A stretch of DNA of 64,000 nt, from positions 496,001 to 560,000 of the forward strand of contig NZ_CDHO01000001.1 in NCBI RefSeq assembly GCF_001006785.1, read 5' to 3'. The translations under genes were made by a program, and so were the position numbers. Below are positions 38,096 through 46,875 of this stretch, piece after piece. Each line of letters starts with the position of its first letter. The first letter of the stretch is position 1. The notes under the pieces are model-generated. The model saw nothing but the letters and a program-made list of their open reading frames with translations. It ran no database searches and was not told the DNA's origin. The DNA is from Hyphomicrobium_B sp001006785 (GTDB lineage: Bacteria; Pseudomonadota; Alphaproteobacteria; Rhizobiales; Hyphomicrobiaceae).

Positions 38096-39817
38096 ATGGT
38101 TTTCTGGCGCAATCGATCGGCGAAGAAAGCCGATACGCCGGTCGTCGCTGAAGAACGCGCCGCAGAGTCTGCCGCGCAAACAGAAACCGCCAGCGCGCAA
38201 GCTTCTGAAACACCGCCGCCGTCTCCACCACAGACGAATGTCGTCACGCTCGTGACGTCCAGGCTTGCGGATCGGTTAGCCGGTGTTGCGAGCACGGCCG
38301 GGCAGATCGAAGTTCAGGATACGAAATCCATCAAGCCGCCGCAGGTTCCAACCGAACCCGCGCCGATCGCTCCCGCTTCACAGCCGCATGTTTTCGGGCA
38401 GAAACGTGCGGTCGCGAAAATTCGTGCGGCGCTCAATGCGAAGCCCTGCGAGCATCTGCTCGTTCTTGGAGAACCCGGCACCGGACGCCTTGCGCTTGCG
38501 GAAGAGCTTGCCGCCGACACAGCGCGCAACGCTGCCGACGATTGGATTTACGTGGTCGAACGGCACACGCCGACGCGTGCGAAGGCCTTCGCCATTCCGC
38601 ATGGTAAGGCTGCGGAGCTTGTGCGCGATCTTCGCGCGGCAATCGACAAGGCAACGGTCGCGTTTGAACGCCATACCAAAAGCGACGAGCATCGGATTAG
38701 TCTCGATCTATTGGAAGAAGAAATTCGCTATCTCGGCGACAAGGCCGTCGACGAAGTGCGGCGGCGTGCGGAATCGCAGAACATCGCAGTCGTCAAATCT
38801 CTGGACGGTTACGTGCTGGCACCGATGCACGAAGGCCGCGTCGTGCGATCGGATGTTTTTCGCGCGTTGCCAGAGGCGTTGAAGCGCAACGTCGAGGCCA
38901 AGATCACGACGCTGGAAAGCGAGTTGCAGTCGATCGTCGCGACGCTGCCGAATGTCGAGTTCGAGGCCAGTGAGAAGTATGAGGCGCTGGTCCGGCAGAC
39001 GGCGTTGCGTGCGATCCGGCCGAGCCTTGTCGCGCTCAAGCAAGCGCATGAAGACGATCAGCCGATCGTCGCCGCGATCGATGCCGTCGAAGATGCCTTC
39101 GTGGCGTCGTCGACATCGGGCGGCGCGGGGCAGCATGCCGCCATGCCGCTCAATCTCGCGGGCGAAGACGGCGACGAGCTTCGCAAGGTCGTGACCGTGC
39201 GCCATGTGTCGCCCGTCGATCTTCTCGGTGAAATCGGTCGCGATGCGCTGGGACGGCCGGCGCATGTGCCGGGGCAACTGGCTCGCGCCGGGTCCGGATT
39301 TGTGATCATCGAGGCCTGGCGGCTCGCAGCCGATCCGAAGGCGTGGTCGGCGTTGAGCGCCGCGCTCGCGTCGCGCGAAATCACACCGCTGAGCGGGTCG
39401 GGCCTGTCGATCAAGGCGGACCCGGTGCCGCTTGCCGCAACGATCATTCTGATCGCGGACGAGCAGTCGTGGTCGAAACTCGAAGCCATCGAGCCCGGGA
39501 TCGCGCGGCATTTCCCGCACGTCGCCAAGCTCAGCGCGGCGGTGCCGCTTGCCGATATGCCGGAGAACGAATTTTCGATGGGGGCGGCGAGGCTCGCTTC
39601 CAACAACGCATTGCGTCCGTTGGCGCCGAGCGTCGCGCCGATCATCTACAAGGATGCGGTCCGGCGCGGCGGCGGGCGCGTTTCGCTTTCGTGCACGGCG
39701 CTTTTGCATCTGCTCAAGGATGCCGATGCGGTCGCTGGAACGCGCGATGCCGCGCAGATCAGAGCGTCCGACGTCACCGAGGCTCTCGCACATCGCGCCG
39801 ACGGTGAAACCCCATGA
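38096..39817 (+). CDS. Lon-related AAA+ ATPase lacking the protease domain
   Basis: A 573-residue protein. After a Pro/Ala-rich start of about 100 residues comes a region like the N-terminal AAA part of Lon-related proteases (VFGQKRAVAKIRAALNAKPC, a P-loop in GEPGTGRLALAEEL with Arg where Lys is usual, IYVVERHTPTRAKAFAIPHG), a helical insert, and a late AAA part (GSGFVIIEAWRLAADP, then an AAA lid). Relatives continue with a Lon S16 protease domain with a Ser-Lys pair; here the gene stops before it. It may remodel proteins without cutting them. The start ATG at 38096 follows GGGGGA. The next gene overlaps its stop as ATGA, so the two are translationally coupled. Confidence 0.7.
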   Translation: MVFWRNRSAKKADTPVVAEERAAESAAQTETASAQASETPPPSPPQTNVVTLVTSRLADRLAGVASTAGQIEVQDTKSIKPPQVPTEPAPIAPASQPHVFGQKRAVAKIRAALNAKPCEHLLVLGEPGTGRLALAEELAADTARNAADDWIYVVERHTPTRAKAFAIPHGKAAELVRDLRAAIDKATVAFERHTKSDEHRISLDLLEEEIRYLGDKAVDEVRRRAESQNIAVVKSLDGYVLAPMHEGRVVRSDVFRALPEALKRNVEAKITTLESELQSIVATLPNVEFEASEKYEALVRQTALRAIRPSLVALKQAHEDDQPIVAAIDAVEDAFVASSTSGGAGQHAAMPLNLAGEDGDELRKVVTVRHVSPVDLLGEIGRDALGRPAHVPGQLARAGSGFVIIEAWRLAADPKAWSALSAALASREITPLSGSGLSIKADPVPLAATIILIADEQSWSKLEAIEPGIARHFPHVAKLSAAVPLADMPENEFSMGAARLASNNALRPLAPSVAPIIYKDAVRRGGGRVSLSCTALLHLLKDADAVAGTRDAAQIRASDVTEALAHRADGETP

Positions 39818-40659
39818 TCACGCACGTGGCCGAAGCTTCGGAGCTGAGCGGCCGCGTCGTTCTCTGGCTCGATCCCGAGTCGCGCTGTACGCCCTCGGTG
39901 CTCGATGCGCCGTTGCGTTTAGCCCGCGCCTACGATGCCGAGATCGAGACGATCGTCGTCGATCAACGTGCGGATGAAAGCGGTGACGTTCCGTTCCGCC
40001 GCATCGGTCATGTCGGTCTGCCGGATATTCCGCCCGTTGCGTACCGCTTCCAGCTTCTGGCGCAGCGTTGCCGCCGCATCGTTGAAGATGCCGGCCGGAC
40101 GCATAAAGTCAAAGTCCGTCATGCGCTGGCGCAGGGCGATGCCGTCGACCGCATTTCCGATATGTGCCTGATGCGCGGGCCTTGGAACATCGTGGCGCTG
40201 ACCGGCACGCCGTCGGTCGGCGGACACTCCGTCATCAATTCGTTGCTTGCCAATGTCAGCGGAGCGACCGGCTTTCTTCTGTGCGGCGAAGCGCTGGCCA
40301 AGAGAAAAACGGGCGTCGTCGTCATCGTCGAAGACGGCGACCGGCTGCCGTCGATGCTGCGTGCAGCCGAGCGGCTATCGCAGCCCGACGCCGTCATTCA
40401 ACTCGTCATTGGCGCGGAGACATCCGCAGAGCATGCCGAGATCGAGCATCCGGCACGGCTGCTCACTGCGGAAATGCCCACGGTTGCGTTCGCGCCGATT
40501 GGTCCGACGTTCGGCGTGCCCGGCGCGATGACCGAGATCATCGCGCGCATGAAGCCGTCGTTCGTCGTTGCGCGGTTCGGCGGTACAGCATTCGCTGACG
40601 GACGGGAGCTTTCGCGCGCATCGGCGGCCATCCAGGCGCCGATCCTGCTGGTTCGATGA
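39814..40659 (+). CDS. Two-domain universal stress protein-like protein
   Basis: A 281-residue soluble protein. Two similar halves are suggested: an N-terminal alpha/beta part (RVVLWLDPESRCTPSVLDAP, NIVALTGTPSVGGHSVINSL) and a second starting KTGVVVIVEDGDRLPSMLRA and ending IQAPILLVR, the last strand typical of stress-protein (USP) folds. The nucleotide-binding glycines of true USPs are not clear. Its ATG overlaps the stop of the Lon-like gene, so both products are made together and may interact. Function is unknown. Confidence 0.55.
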   Translation: MITHVAEASELSGRVVLWLDPESRCTPSVLDAPLRLARAYDAEIETIVVDQRADESGDVPFRRIGHVGLPDIPPVAYRFQLLAQRCRRIVEDAGRTHKVKVRHALAQGDAVDRISDMCLMRGPWNIVALTGTPSVGGHSVINSLLANVSGATGFLLCGEALAKRKTGVVVIVEDGDRLPSMLRAAERLSQPDAVIQLVIGAETSAEHAEIEHPARLLTAEMPTVAFAPIGPTFGVPGAMTEIIARMKPSFVVARFGGTAFADGRELSRASAAIQAPILLVR

Positions 40660-40663
40660 CTGC

Positions 40664-41632
40664 TTAAGCCGGTGAATAAATGATCTGCGGATCAGCCTCG
40701 CCGATGGCTGAGAGATCGCGCCCTTCATAGTCGATCGCCAGCAGCACGTGGCGGATGGTTTCGAGGCGGGCGCGGCGCTGATCGTTGGCGCGGACGACCA
40801 TCCACGGCGCGATGACCGTGTTGGTGAAGCGAAACATCTCGACCTCGGCCTTCGTGTAGTCATCGTATTTCGGGAGCGCGGCGATATCGACGTCGGACAG
40901 CTTCCATTGCTTCAACGGGTCCTGGCGGCGTTCGTAGAAGCGCTTCAATTGCATCTCGCGGCCGATCGTCAGGTAGAATTTGAACAGCTTGATGCCATCG
41001 CGCACGAGCAGGCCTTCGAATTCCGGCGCTTCGCGCAGGAAGATCGCAAGCTGATGCTCGGTGCAGAAGCCCATGACGCGCTCGACGCCGGCGCGATTGT
41101 ACCAGGAGCGATCGAAGAGCACGACTTCGCCGGCGGTCGGAAGGTGCACGGCGTAGCGCTGGAAGTAGAGCTGTCCGCGCTCGGTTTCGGTCGGCTTGGT
41201 CAAGGCGACGGTGCGCGTATTGCGCGGATTCATGTGCTGGTTGAAGGCTTTGATGCATGAGCCTTTGCCCGAGCCGTCGCGGCCTTCGTAGAGACAAAGG
41301 ATGCGGCCGCCGGTCTTGAGATTATGCTTCTGCAGCTTCACAAGCTCGATCTGCAACGCCAGCAGCCGCTCTTCGAACTCGGCGCGCTTCATGCGCTCAT
41401 CATAAGGATAGCAGCCGGATCGCATCGAGGCGTCGTCAATTGCCTTCGGCAGCTTTGGCGCGTCGATCGAAAAGCTCTGCAGGAGATCGCCGGTCGCTCC
41501 GCTCTCCGCCAGTTTTTTCGTGGCTTTGCGGTCGGCCGCGGTCGGGCCGGTGCCGCTCTCCTTGACTTCAGAGACGGTTGACGGTGCGGGTTCGCCTTTG
41601 CTGGACTTCCCTTTGCCTTTGCTTTTCGACAT
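40664..41632 (-). CDS. ppk2: Polyphosphate kinase 2
   Basis: A 322-residue PPK2 enzyme, which moves phosphate between polyphosphate and nucleoside diphosphates. A Lys/Ser-rich tail of about 90 residues precedes the kinase core. Walker A reads EGRDGSGKGSCIKAF (EGRDAAGKG-type in the family), followed by TKPTETERGQLYFQRY, Walker B FDRSWYNRAGVERVMGFC, and FYERRQDPLKQWKLSDVD. The class (polyP to GTP/ATP or the reverse) is not fixed by sequence alone, but a single domain of this length fits class I. AGGAG lies before the ATG. It converges on the USP-like gene with four bases between stops. Confidence 0.94.
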   Translation of the reverse strand: MSKSKGKGKSSKGEPAPSTVSEVKESGTGPTAADRKATKKLAESGATGDLLQSFSIDAPKLPKAIDDASMRSGCYPYDERMKRAEFEERLLALQIELVKLQKHNLKTGGRILCLYEGRDGSGKGSCIKAFNQHMNPRNTRTVALTKPTETERGQLYFQRYAVHLPTAGEVVLFDRSWYNRAGVERVMGFCTEHQLAIFLREAPEFEGLLVRDGIKLFKFYLTIGREMQLKRFYERRQDPLKQWKLSDVDIAALPKYDDYTKAEVEMFRFTNTVIAPWMVVRANDQRRARLETIRHVLLAIDYEGRDLSAIGEADPQIIYSPA

Positions 41633-41738
41633 GGGACGTCTCCTGAGGCTGCTTAAAGGGCTGCGTGCCGCGAAGCTAGCATACGGCGAAGAGCCGGTTC
41701 CGCGACGAAGCCAAGACGGTTAGCGAAATGGGCATAGA

Positions 41739-41773
41739 AAAGCCAGCAGCGGCCCCCGCGCGCTGCTGGCTTT
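41739..41773. terminator. Terminator after gcrA
   Basis: A 13-base-pair stem (AAAGCCAGCAGCG / CGCTGCTGGCTTT) with a nine-base loop. Read leftward (gcrA direction) the stem is followed by TTTTCT. It lies about 45 bases after the gcrA stop. Confidence 0.85.
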
Positions 41774-41817
41774 CTTGCTCCGCTGGCCTTGCCCCCCGGC
41801 TAGCCTCGCGGAATATC

Positions 41818-42372
41818 TCAGGCTCGCTGCTTCGGATCCGCAGTCGCGAGAACGGCGCTTGTGATGGCGACCGGGCTTTCGATTTCCGTGCGCTCGCGGC
41901 GGCGCGGCGCGACGGGCTGGAAGGCGCGGCGGGCGTGAACCTCGCAATACGGCAGCAACGGCACCTTGTTACGGCCGCAGAAGTGGAACTCCGGCGTCTG
42001 CGGATCGCCGATCGGCCAGCGGCAGCTGCATTCGGTCAGCGTCTGGATGGTCTTGCGCTCGGCGAGCGGGATCTCGATTTCCTCCGCCGGCGGCACGTAA
42101 GCCTCGGTATCCATGTACAACGCGCGGACGGCCGGATTGCCCGACTGGGCGAAGCGCGGCTTTACCGGCCTCTTGGCATTGACCATGCGGCTGCGCGGAC
42201 GGTGCGTTTTCATGCGTGACGTGGTCGCCCGGCCGGAAAGGCCGAGACGGTGAACTTTTCCTATGACCGCATTGCGGGTCACACTTCCAAGACGGCCGGC
42301 GATCTGGCTAGCGCTTAGTCCTTCCGACCAGAGCTTCTTCAACAGATCCACGCGCTCATCAGTCCAAGACAT
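41818..42372 (-). CDS. gcrA: Cell cycle regulator GcrA
   Basis: A 184-residue GcrA-family protein. In Caulobacter GcrA binds sigma70 RNA polymerase and activates promoters with methylated GANTC sites made by CcrM. The N-terminal helix-turn-helix is MSWTDERVDLLKKLWSEGLS and NAVIGKVHRLGLSGR; the C-terminal sigma-binding part has CRWPIGDPQTPEFHFCG and PYCEVHARRAF. The start at 42372 gives the standard MSWTDERV beginning; the longer reading upstream is not part of it. Confidence 0.97.
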   Translation of the reverse strand: MSWTDERVDLLKKLWSEGLSASQIAGRLGSVTRNAVIGKVHRLGLSGRATTSRMKTHRPRSRMVNAKRPVKPRFAQSGNPAVRALYMDTEAYVPPAEEIEIPLAERKTIQTLTECSCRWPIGDPQTPEFHFCGRNKVPLLPYCEVHARRAFQPVAPRRRERTEIESPVAITSAVLATADPKQRA

Positions 42373-42863
42373 GCGTCGTATGCTCCCTCTCGAGCCGCAA
42401 CAGCGGCGTGCACCCCCCGGTGCCCGCGGAACGACGGTCGAGACGCGAGGTCTGCGCGCGCGCAGTCGAAACGACAGCACGCGGACGCAGGACGACGACG
42501 GTCCTGACCGGTTACAAACGCAAAAACTTCAGGAAAACGCGGAACATACACGCTAGAGACGCGGGCGGCGCATACAAGGCTGCCCAGAGCGCGGTTGGAG
42601 CCGATACACAGCCGGATCAAGGGCGCGACAGGCGCCGCCAGATCTCGTGGCCCAACAAGGGTAAGTTACAACATGCTGAATCCCGCCTACAAGACAGAGG
42701 TTTAATCATAAGGGTATTGACAGGAAAACGTTGCGAGGCAGCAACAGATCGATTCGTGGCCGGGGATATGTCCGAAATGCCTGTTTGGGAGACAGCCCAT
42801 TCAACCGCTGGATTGTAGCGCTGTCAGTTCTACTCGCGGCACCCCGGGAATACGGGACATTCG
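42373..42863. other. Non-coding region between gcrA and argD
   Basis: About 490 bases without a credible gene. It must hold the gcrA promoter (leftward). A TTGACA at 42717-42722 has no good partner box. Some GC-rich inverted stretches occur but none that I can name. A small RNA here cannot be excluded, because a terminator lies at its right end. Confidence 0.4.
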
Positions 42864-42892
42864 TTGACAGGAATACGGTCAACGCGTATCAG
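42864..42892 (+). promoter_or_regulatory. Probable argD promoter
   Basis: TTGACA (42864-42869), a 17-base spacer, then TATCAG (42887-42892). Transcription would start near 42899, just before the terminator-like hairpin and about 60 bases before the argD start. Confidence 0.55.
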
Positions 42893-42905
42893 TGGTTGCA
42901 TTCGG

Positions 42906-42929
42906 GCCGCCAAAAGTGGGCGGCTTTTT
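42906..42929 (+). terminator. Terminator-like hairpin in the argD leader
   Basis: GCCGCC (42906-42911) and GGCGGC (42919-42924) pair around AAAAGTG and are followed by TTTTTG. It has the form of an intrinsic terminator but lies between the promoter-like site and argD, so it may stop upstream transcripts or act as an attenuator. Confidence 0.6.
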
Positions 42930-42957
42930 GATTTTCCGCCTGGGGTTATCCACGCAC

Positions 42958-44205
42958 ATGGCATCTTCCCCCGCCGCGCTGGGGAAAACACCCGGTCGCT
43001 CTTCAGTGTCGACTGAGCCGTCAGCCGCAGTCATGGGTACGTACGGCCGTCAGAACATCGTGTTCGCGCGCGGCGAGGGCTGCTGGCTTTTCGCAGAAAA
43101 CGGCGACCGCTATCTCGATTTCGGATCAGGCGTCGCGGTGAATGCACTCGGTCATGCGCATCCGGCGCTCGTCGCGGTGCTGAAGGCGCAGGCCGACAAG
43201 CTCTGGCATACGTCGAACCTCTATCGCGTCGAAGGCCAGGAAACGGTTGCTGAAAAGCTGACGCGGCTGACGTTCGCGGAGCGCGTCTTCTTTTGCAATT
43301 CGGGCGCGGAAGCCTGCGAAGGCGCGATCAAAGTCGCGCGCCGCTATCATTATGTCTCCGGTCATCCTGAGCGGCAGCGGATCGTCACGTTCCGCGGCGC
43401 GTTCCACGGGCGGACGCTCGCGACGCTCGCCGCGGCCGGAAACGAAAAATATCTCGAAGGTTTTGCGCCGGAAGCGGGCGGCTTCGATCACGTCGATGCC
43501 GGAGATCTGGCGGCGCTGGAAGCGGCGATCTCGCCCGAGACGGCAGCGATCATGCTCGAGCCGATCCAGGGCGAAGGCGGGGTTCGTTCTTTCTCGCCGG
43601 AAGATCTGCGCGCCATTCGCGATCTTTGCGACAAGCATGGACTGCTGCTGGTGCTAGATGAAGTGCAGACCGGCGTCGGGCGCACCGGCAAGCTGTTCGC
43701 GTACGAGTGGGCCGGTATCACGCCGGACGTCATGGCCGTCGCGAAGGGCTTGGGCGGCGGATTTCCGGTCGGTGCAATCCTGGCGACGGCGGAAGCCGCG
43801 AAAGGCATGACGCCTGGCACTCACGGCTCGACGTTCGGCGGCAATCCGCTGGCGATGGCTGTTGCGTCGACGGTTCTCGACATCGTTTCCGAGCCTGAGT
43901 TCCTCGAAGGCGTGCGCACGAAGGCGCTGCATTTGAAGCAGGGGCTTTCGGGGCTCAAGGATCAGCATGCGGACGTCGTCGAAGAGGTTCGCGGCGCGGG
44001 GCTTCTGACCGGGCTCAAGCTCAAAGCGCACGTGTCACCACAGAAGTTGGTGGCTGCGGCTATGGATGAAAAACTGTTGCTGGTCGGCGCGGGCGACAAT
44101 TGCGTGCGCGTGCTTCCACCCCTCATCGCCTCGGACAAGGACATCGCCGAGGCCATGCAAATTCTATCGCGCGCGCTTTCGCGCGTCGATCGCGAGGTTG
44201 GCTGA
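42958..44205 (+). CDS. argD: Acetylornithine aminotransferase
   Basis: About 415 residues from ATG 42958 (390 if ATG 43033, MGTYGRQN, is used). A PLP enzyme of arginine synthesis that aminates N-acetylglutamate semialdehyde and may also serve the lysine step. Marks are YLDFGSGVAVNALGHAHP, FFCNSGAEACEGAIKVAR, DEVQTGVGRTGKLFAYE, and the PLP Lys in DVMAVAKGLGGGFPVGAI. The stop overlaps the argF start (TGATG), so argD, argF and hslO form a coupled operon, as in other alphaproteobacteria. Confidence 0.96.
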   Translation: MASSPAALGKTPGRSSVSTEPSAAVMGTYGRQNIVFARGEGCWLFAENGDRYLDFGSGVAVNALGHAHPALVAVLKAQADKLWHTSNLYRVEGQETVAEKLTRLTFAERVFFCNSGAEACEGAIKVARRYHYVSGHPERQRIVTFRGAFHGRTLATLAAAGNEKYLEGFAPEAGGFDHVDAGDLAALEAAISPETAAIMLEPIQGEGGVRSFSPEDLRAIRDLCDKHGLLLVLDEVQTGVGRTGKLFAYEWAGITPDVMAVAKGLGGGFPVGAILATAEAAKGMTPGTHGSTFGGNPLAMAVASTVLDIVSEPEFLEGVRTKALHLKQGLSGLKDQHADVVEEVRGAGLLTGLKLKAHVSPQKLVAAAMDEKLLLVGAGDNCVRVLPPLIASDKDIAEAMQILSRALSRVDREVG

Positions 44206-45161
44206 TGCTGGAGAAGGCTCCGACTGTAATGACCGCGAAACAGGGCCCGAGGCATTTTCTCGATATTGCCGATCTCGATTCCAAGACGCTGCGGAAGATC
44301 ATCGACAACGCGCACGCGATGAAACGTGCCGGCAAGCGCGTTCCGGCCGACCTTCGTCCGAAGGGGATCGAGGACGACGTGCTCGTTCTGATTTTCGAGA
44401 AGCCGTCGACGCGGACGCGCGTGTCGTTCGACGTTGCGATGCGCCAGCTCGGCGGTCAGGCGTTGACGCTCAATCACGACGATCTGCAGCTTGGGCGCGG
44501 TGAATCCGTTGCCGACACGGCGCGCGTGCTGTCACGTTATGCCGACGGCATCATGATCCGCGCCAACGCGCACGCGACGCTCGCCGAGCTTGCGCGTCAC
44601 GCGACCATTCCGGTCATCAACGGGCTGACGGAAAAGAGTCATCCGTGCCAGATCATGGCCGACATCCAGACGTTCGAGGAACATCTCGGCCCGATCAAGG
44701 GACGCACGGTTGCGTGGGTCGGCGACGGCAACAACGTCGCGGTATCGTGGATGCACGCGGCGGTCCGTTTCGGATTCAAGCTTCGCCTCGCGTGCCCGAA
44801 GTCGCTTTATCCTGAGGCGGAGGCCCTCGACTGGGTCCGGCGCGAAAAGGGCAATGTCGAAATCGGCACCGATCCGAGTGAAGCGGTGAAGGGCGCGGAC
44901 TGCGTCGTTACCGATACGTGGGTGTCGATGGGGCAGTCTGGCGCCGCCAAGCGCAAGAAAATCCTCGCGCCTTATGCCGTCGACGCCAAGCTGATGAGCA
45001 AGGCCAGCAAGTCGGCGATCTTCATGCATTGCCTGCCCGCCTATCGCGGACATGAAGTCAGCGAAGAGGTGCTGGAAGGCCCGCAATCGGTTATTTTCGA
45101 CGAAGCCGAAAACCGCCTGCATGCGCAGAAGGCCATTCTTGCGTGGTGTTTCGGCGCGTAA
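44205..45161 (+). CDS. argF: Ornithine carbamoyltransferase
   Basis: A 318-residue transferase that makes citrulline from ornithine and carbamoyl phosphate. The carbamoyl-phosphate loop is EKPSTRTRVSFDVAM at about residue 65 and the ornithine site includes MHCLPAYRGHEV at about 285. The ATG at 44205 overlaps the argD stop by one base; another ATG eight codons later is possible. The cytoplasmic trimer is expected. hslO follows by 18 bases. Confidence 0.96.
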   Translation: MLEKAPTVMTAKQGPRHFLDIADLDSKTLRKIIDNAHAMKRAGKRVPADLRPKGIEDDVLVLIFEKPSTRTRVSFDVAMRQLGGQALTLNHDDLQLGRGESVADTARVLSRYADGIMIRANAHATLAELARHATIPVINGLTEKSHPCQIMADIQTFEEHLGPIKGRTVAWVGDGNNVAVSWMHAAVRFGFKLRLACPKSLYPEAEALDWVRREKGNVEIGTDPSEAVKGADCVVTDTWVSMGQSGAAKRKKILAPYAVDAKLMSKASKSAIFMHCLPAYRGHEVSEEVLEGPQSVIFDEAENRLHAQKAILAWCFGA

Positions 45162-45179
45162 CGCTGAGAGTATCGCCGT

Positions 45180-46115
45180 ATGCCGATCGAACCGCAGCCG
45201 CCGCGCGTGCCGGCTGACGACAGCGTCGTCGTCTTTCGCACGCGCCGCTCCAATGTTCGCGGCCGGCTCGTCCGGTTGGGCAAAACGCTCGACGATATCG
45301 TCACGCCGCATGCGATGCCGGATGCACCGAGCCGGTTTTTATCGGAGGCGATTGCGGTTGCGGCGCTTTGCGGTTCCGCGCTGCCTGACGGCGGCAATCT
45401 CAACCTGCAGGTTCGTGCGAGTGGGCCGGTTTCAATCCTGGTTGCCGACTACGCCGCGCCCGGCAGATTACGCGGATATGCGCGCTACGACGCGGCCAAG
45501 CTCGACGACGCGGACGTGCAGCGTGCCGGTCTTGGCGACGGGCATCTGGCGCTGACGCTCGATTCCGGTCCCGGTGAAGAGCGCTATCAAGGCGTTCTCG
45601 CTTTTGAAAATGCGGCGCTGCAGGCGACGACAGCGGCTTATTTCGAGCAGCGGGAAGGGCTTCCGACATTCATTCGGATCGCGGTTGCGAACCAGTTCGT
45701 GGCGGCGCGCCGATCGGCTTCGAGCACGCCGGAATGGCATCGGCGCGGCGGCGGACTGATGGTCCAAAGTCTTGCGGCGCAGCGCGACGGCGATGATGAC
45801 GCCGCGGAAGACTGGCGTCGCGTCGAGATGCTCGCCGCGACGGTCGAGGATCATGAGCTTCTCGATCCCGATCTGCCGGTCGAGCGTCTGTTGCTCAGGT
45901 TGTTTCACGAAGAGCAGGTCGCGATCGAGCGCGTCATTCCGCTGACGTCATTTTGCCGATGCAGCCGCGCAAAGGTCGAAAACGTTCTGACCGCGTTCGG
46001 AGCGGCGGATCTTGCGGACATGCGCGACGACGACGGCCGTATCGTCGTGACGTGCGAATTCTGCACGTCGCGATACACGTTTTCGCTCGATGAACTGAAA
46101 CAAGCCGGCGGCTAG
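45180..46115 (+). CDS. hslO: Hsp33 redox-regulated chaperone
   Basis: A 311-residue chaperone that unfolds and becomes active when its zinc-binding Cys are oxidised. The N-terminal substrate domain includes PHAMPDAPSRFLSEAIAVAA and the zinc site is formed by CRCSRAK and CEFC near the C-terminus. It is the third gene after argD and argF, a common order in this class. The stop is six bases from the convergent EF-hand gene. Confidence 0.95.
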   Translation: MPIEPQPPRVPADDSVVVFRTRRSNVRGRLVRLGKTLDDIVTPHAMPDAPSRFLSEAIAVAALCGSALPDGGNLNLQVRASGPVSILVADYAAPGRLRGYARYDAAKLDDADVQRAGLGDGHLALTLDSGPGEERYQGVLAFENAALQATTAAYFEQREGLPTFIRIAVANQFVAARRSASSTPEWHRRGGGLMVQSLAAQRDGDDDAAEDWRRVEMLAATVEDHELLDPDLPVERLLLRLFHEEQVAIERVIPLTSFCRCSRAKVENVLTAFGAADLADMRDDDGRIVVTCEFCTSRYTFSLDELKQAGG

Positions 46116-46121
46116 TTCGCG

Positions 46122-46682
46122 TTAGCGCATGCCGCCGTTGGCGACTTTGCCGGCCTGGCCGCCTGCTTCACGCGGATCGCCGCTTTCGGCCTTGGCCCCC
46201 GAAACGTCGTATTCCGTTTTCGAGCGGGCGCTCGCGATTTGCGAACCGTCGAGTTTGCAGCTGCCGGACTTGTCGATCAGCGTGAACGCCGGGTTTGCTT
46301 TGTCGACGAATTCGGCGCGCGAGACTTTGCCGTCGCCGTTGGCATCGTAATATTGCAGGTTCGCAGTCTCGAACAGGCGATCGACCTTGATCAGATTTGG
46401 CCACTCGCTCGCGTCCAGCGAGTCATCGTGATTGGTGTCGGCGCCGTTGAACAGATCTTCGGCGTACGATTTCCACTCGTTGCACGTCACGACGTTGTCG
46501 TGGTTGGTATCCCAGCTTCCCGCGGCCTGCAGAAATGCGCGATCGACTTCGGAGAGCTGGTTGCCGCCAAACGGATTGATCGATCCGATCGACGGAAGCG
46601 GCGTCGTCGAGCATGCCGACAGCATCGACGCGGCGATCGTTGCGCAAAGTGCGGACGATAGGGTTTTGGTGCGCAAGGTCAT
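46122..46682 (-). CDS. EF-hand lipoprotein
   Basis: A 186-residue protein with a lipoprotein signal (AASMLSAC, lipid on that Cys) and three clear EF-hand loops (DTNHDNVVTCNEW, DTNHDDSLDASEW, DANGDGKVSRAEF), plus a fourth, weaker one (DKSGSCKLDGSQI). Acidic positions 1, 3, 5 and 12 are mostly kept, so calcium binding is likely. The partner is unknown. It is a single gene, anchored in a membrane facing the periplasm or surface. Confidence 0.8.
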   Translation of the reverse strand: MTLRTKTLSSALCATIAASMLSACSTTPLPSIGSINPFGGNQLSEVDRAFLQAAGSWDTNHDNVVTCNEWKSYAEDLFNGADTNHDDSLDASEWPNLIKVDRLFETANLQYYDANGDGKVSRAEFVDKANPAFTLIDKSGSCKLDGSQIASARSKTEYDVSGAKAESGDPREAGGQAGKVANGGMR

Positions 46683-46875
46683 GAGACTGTCTCTGTGATC
46701 GCGAATGCTTGCCGGCTCGGCGCATTCGTACTCCTAACACTGCGTCGATTGCGCGGCAGACCTAGAAAAAGCGGTGGGCCGATGCAAAAGGGCACGAAGA
46801 TGTCGCAGTGATGTCACACGCGCGTGGAAACGCGGTCAATGTGCTGAGAAGCGGCGCTTTTTGCAGTGCACCCGC

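Noticed and set aside
42944..42956. TTATCCACG near the argD start as a DnaA box
   Set aside because: One mismatch to the consensus, single, and inside the argD leader; too weak to call.
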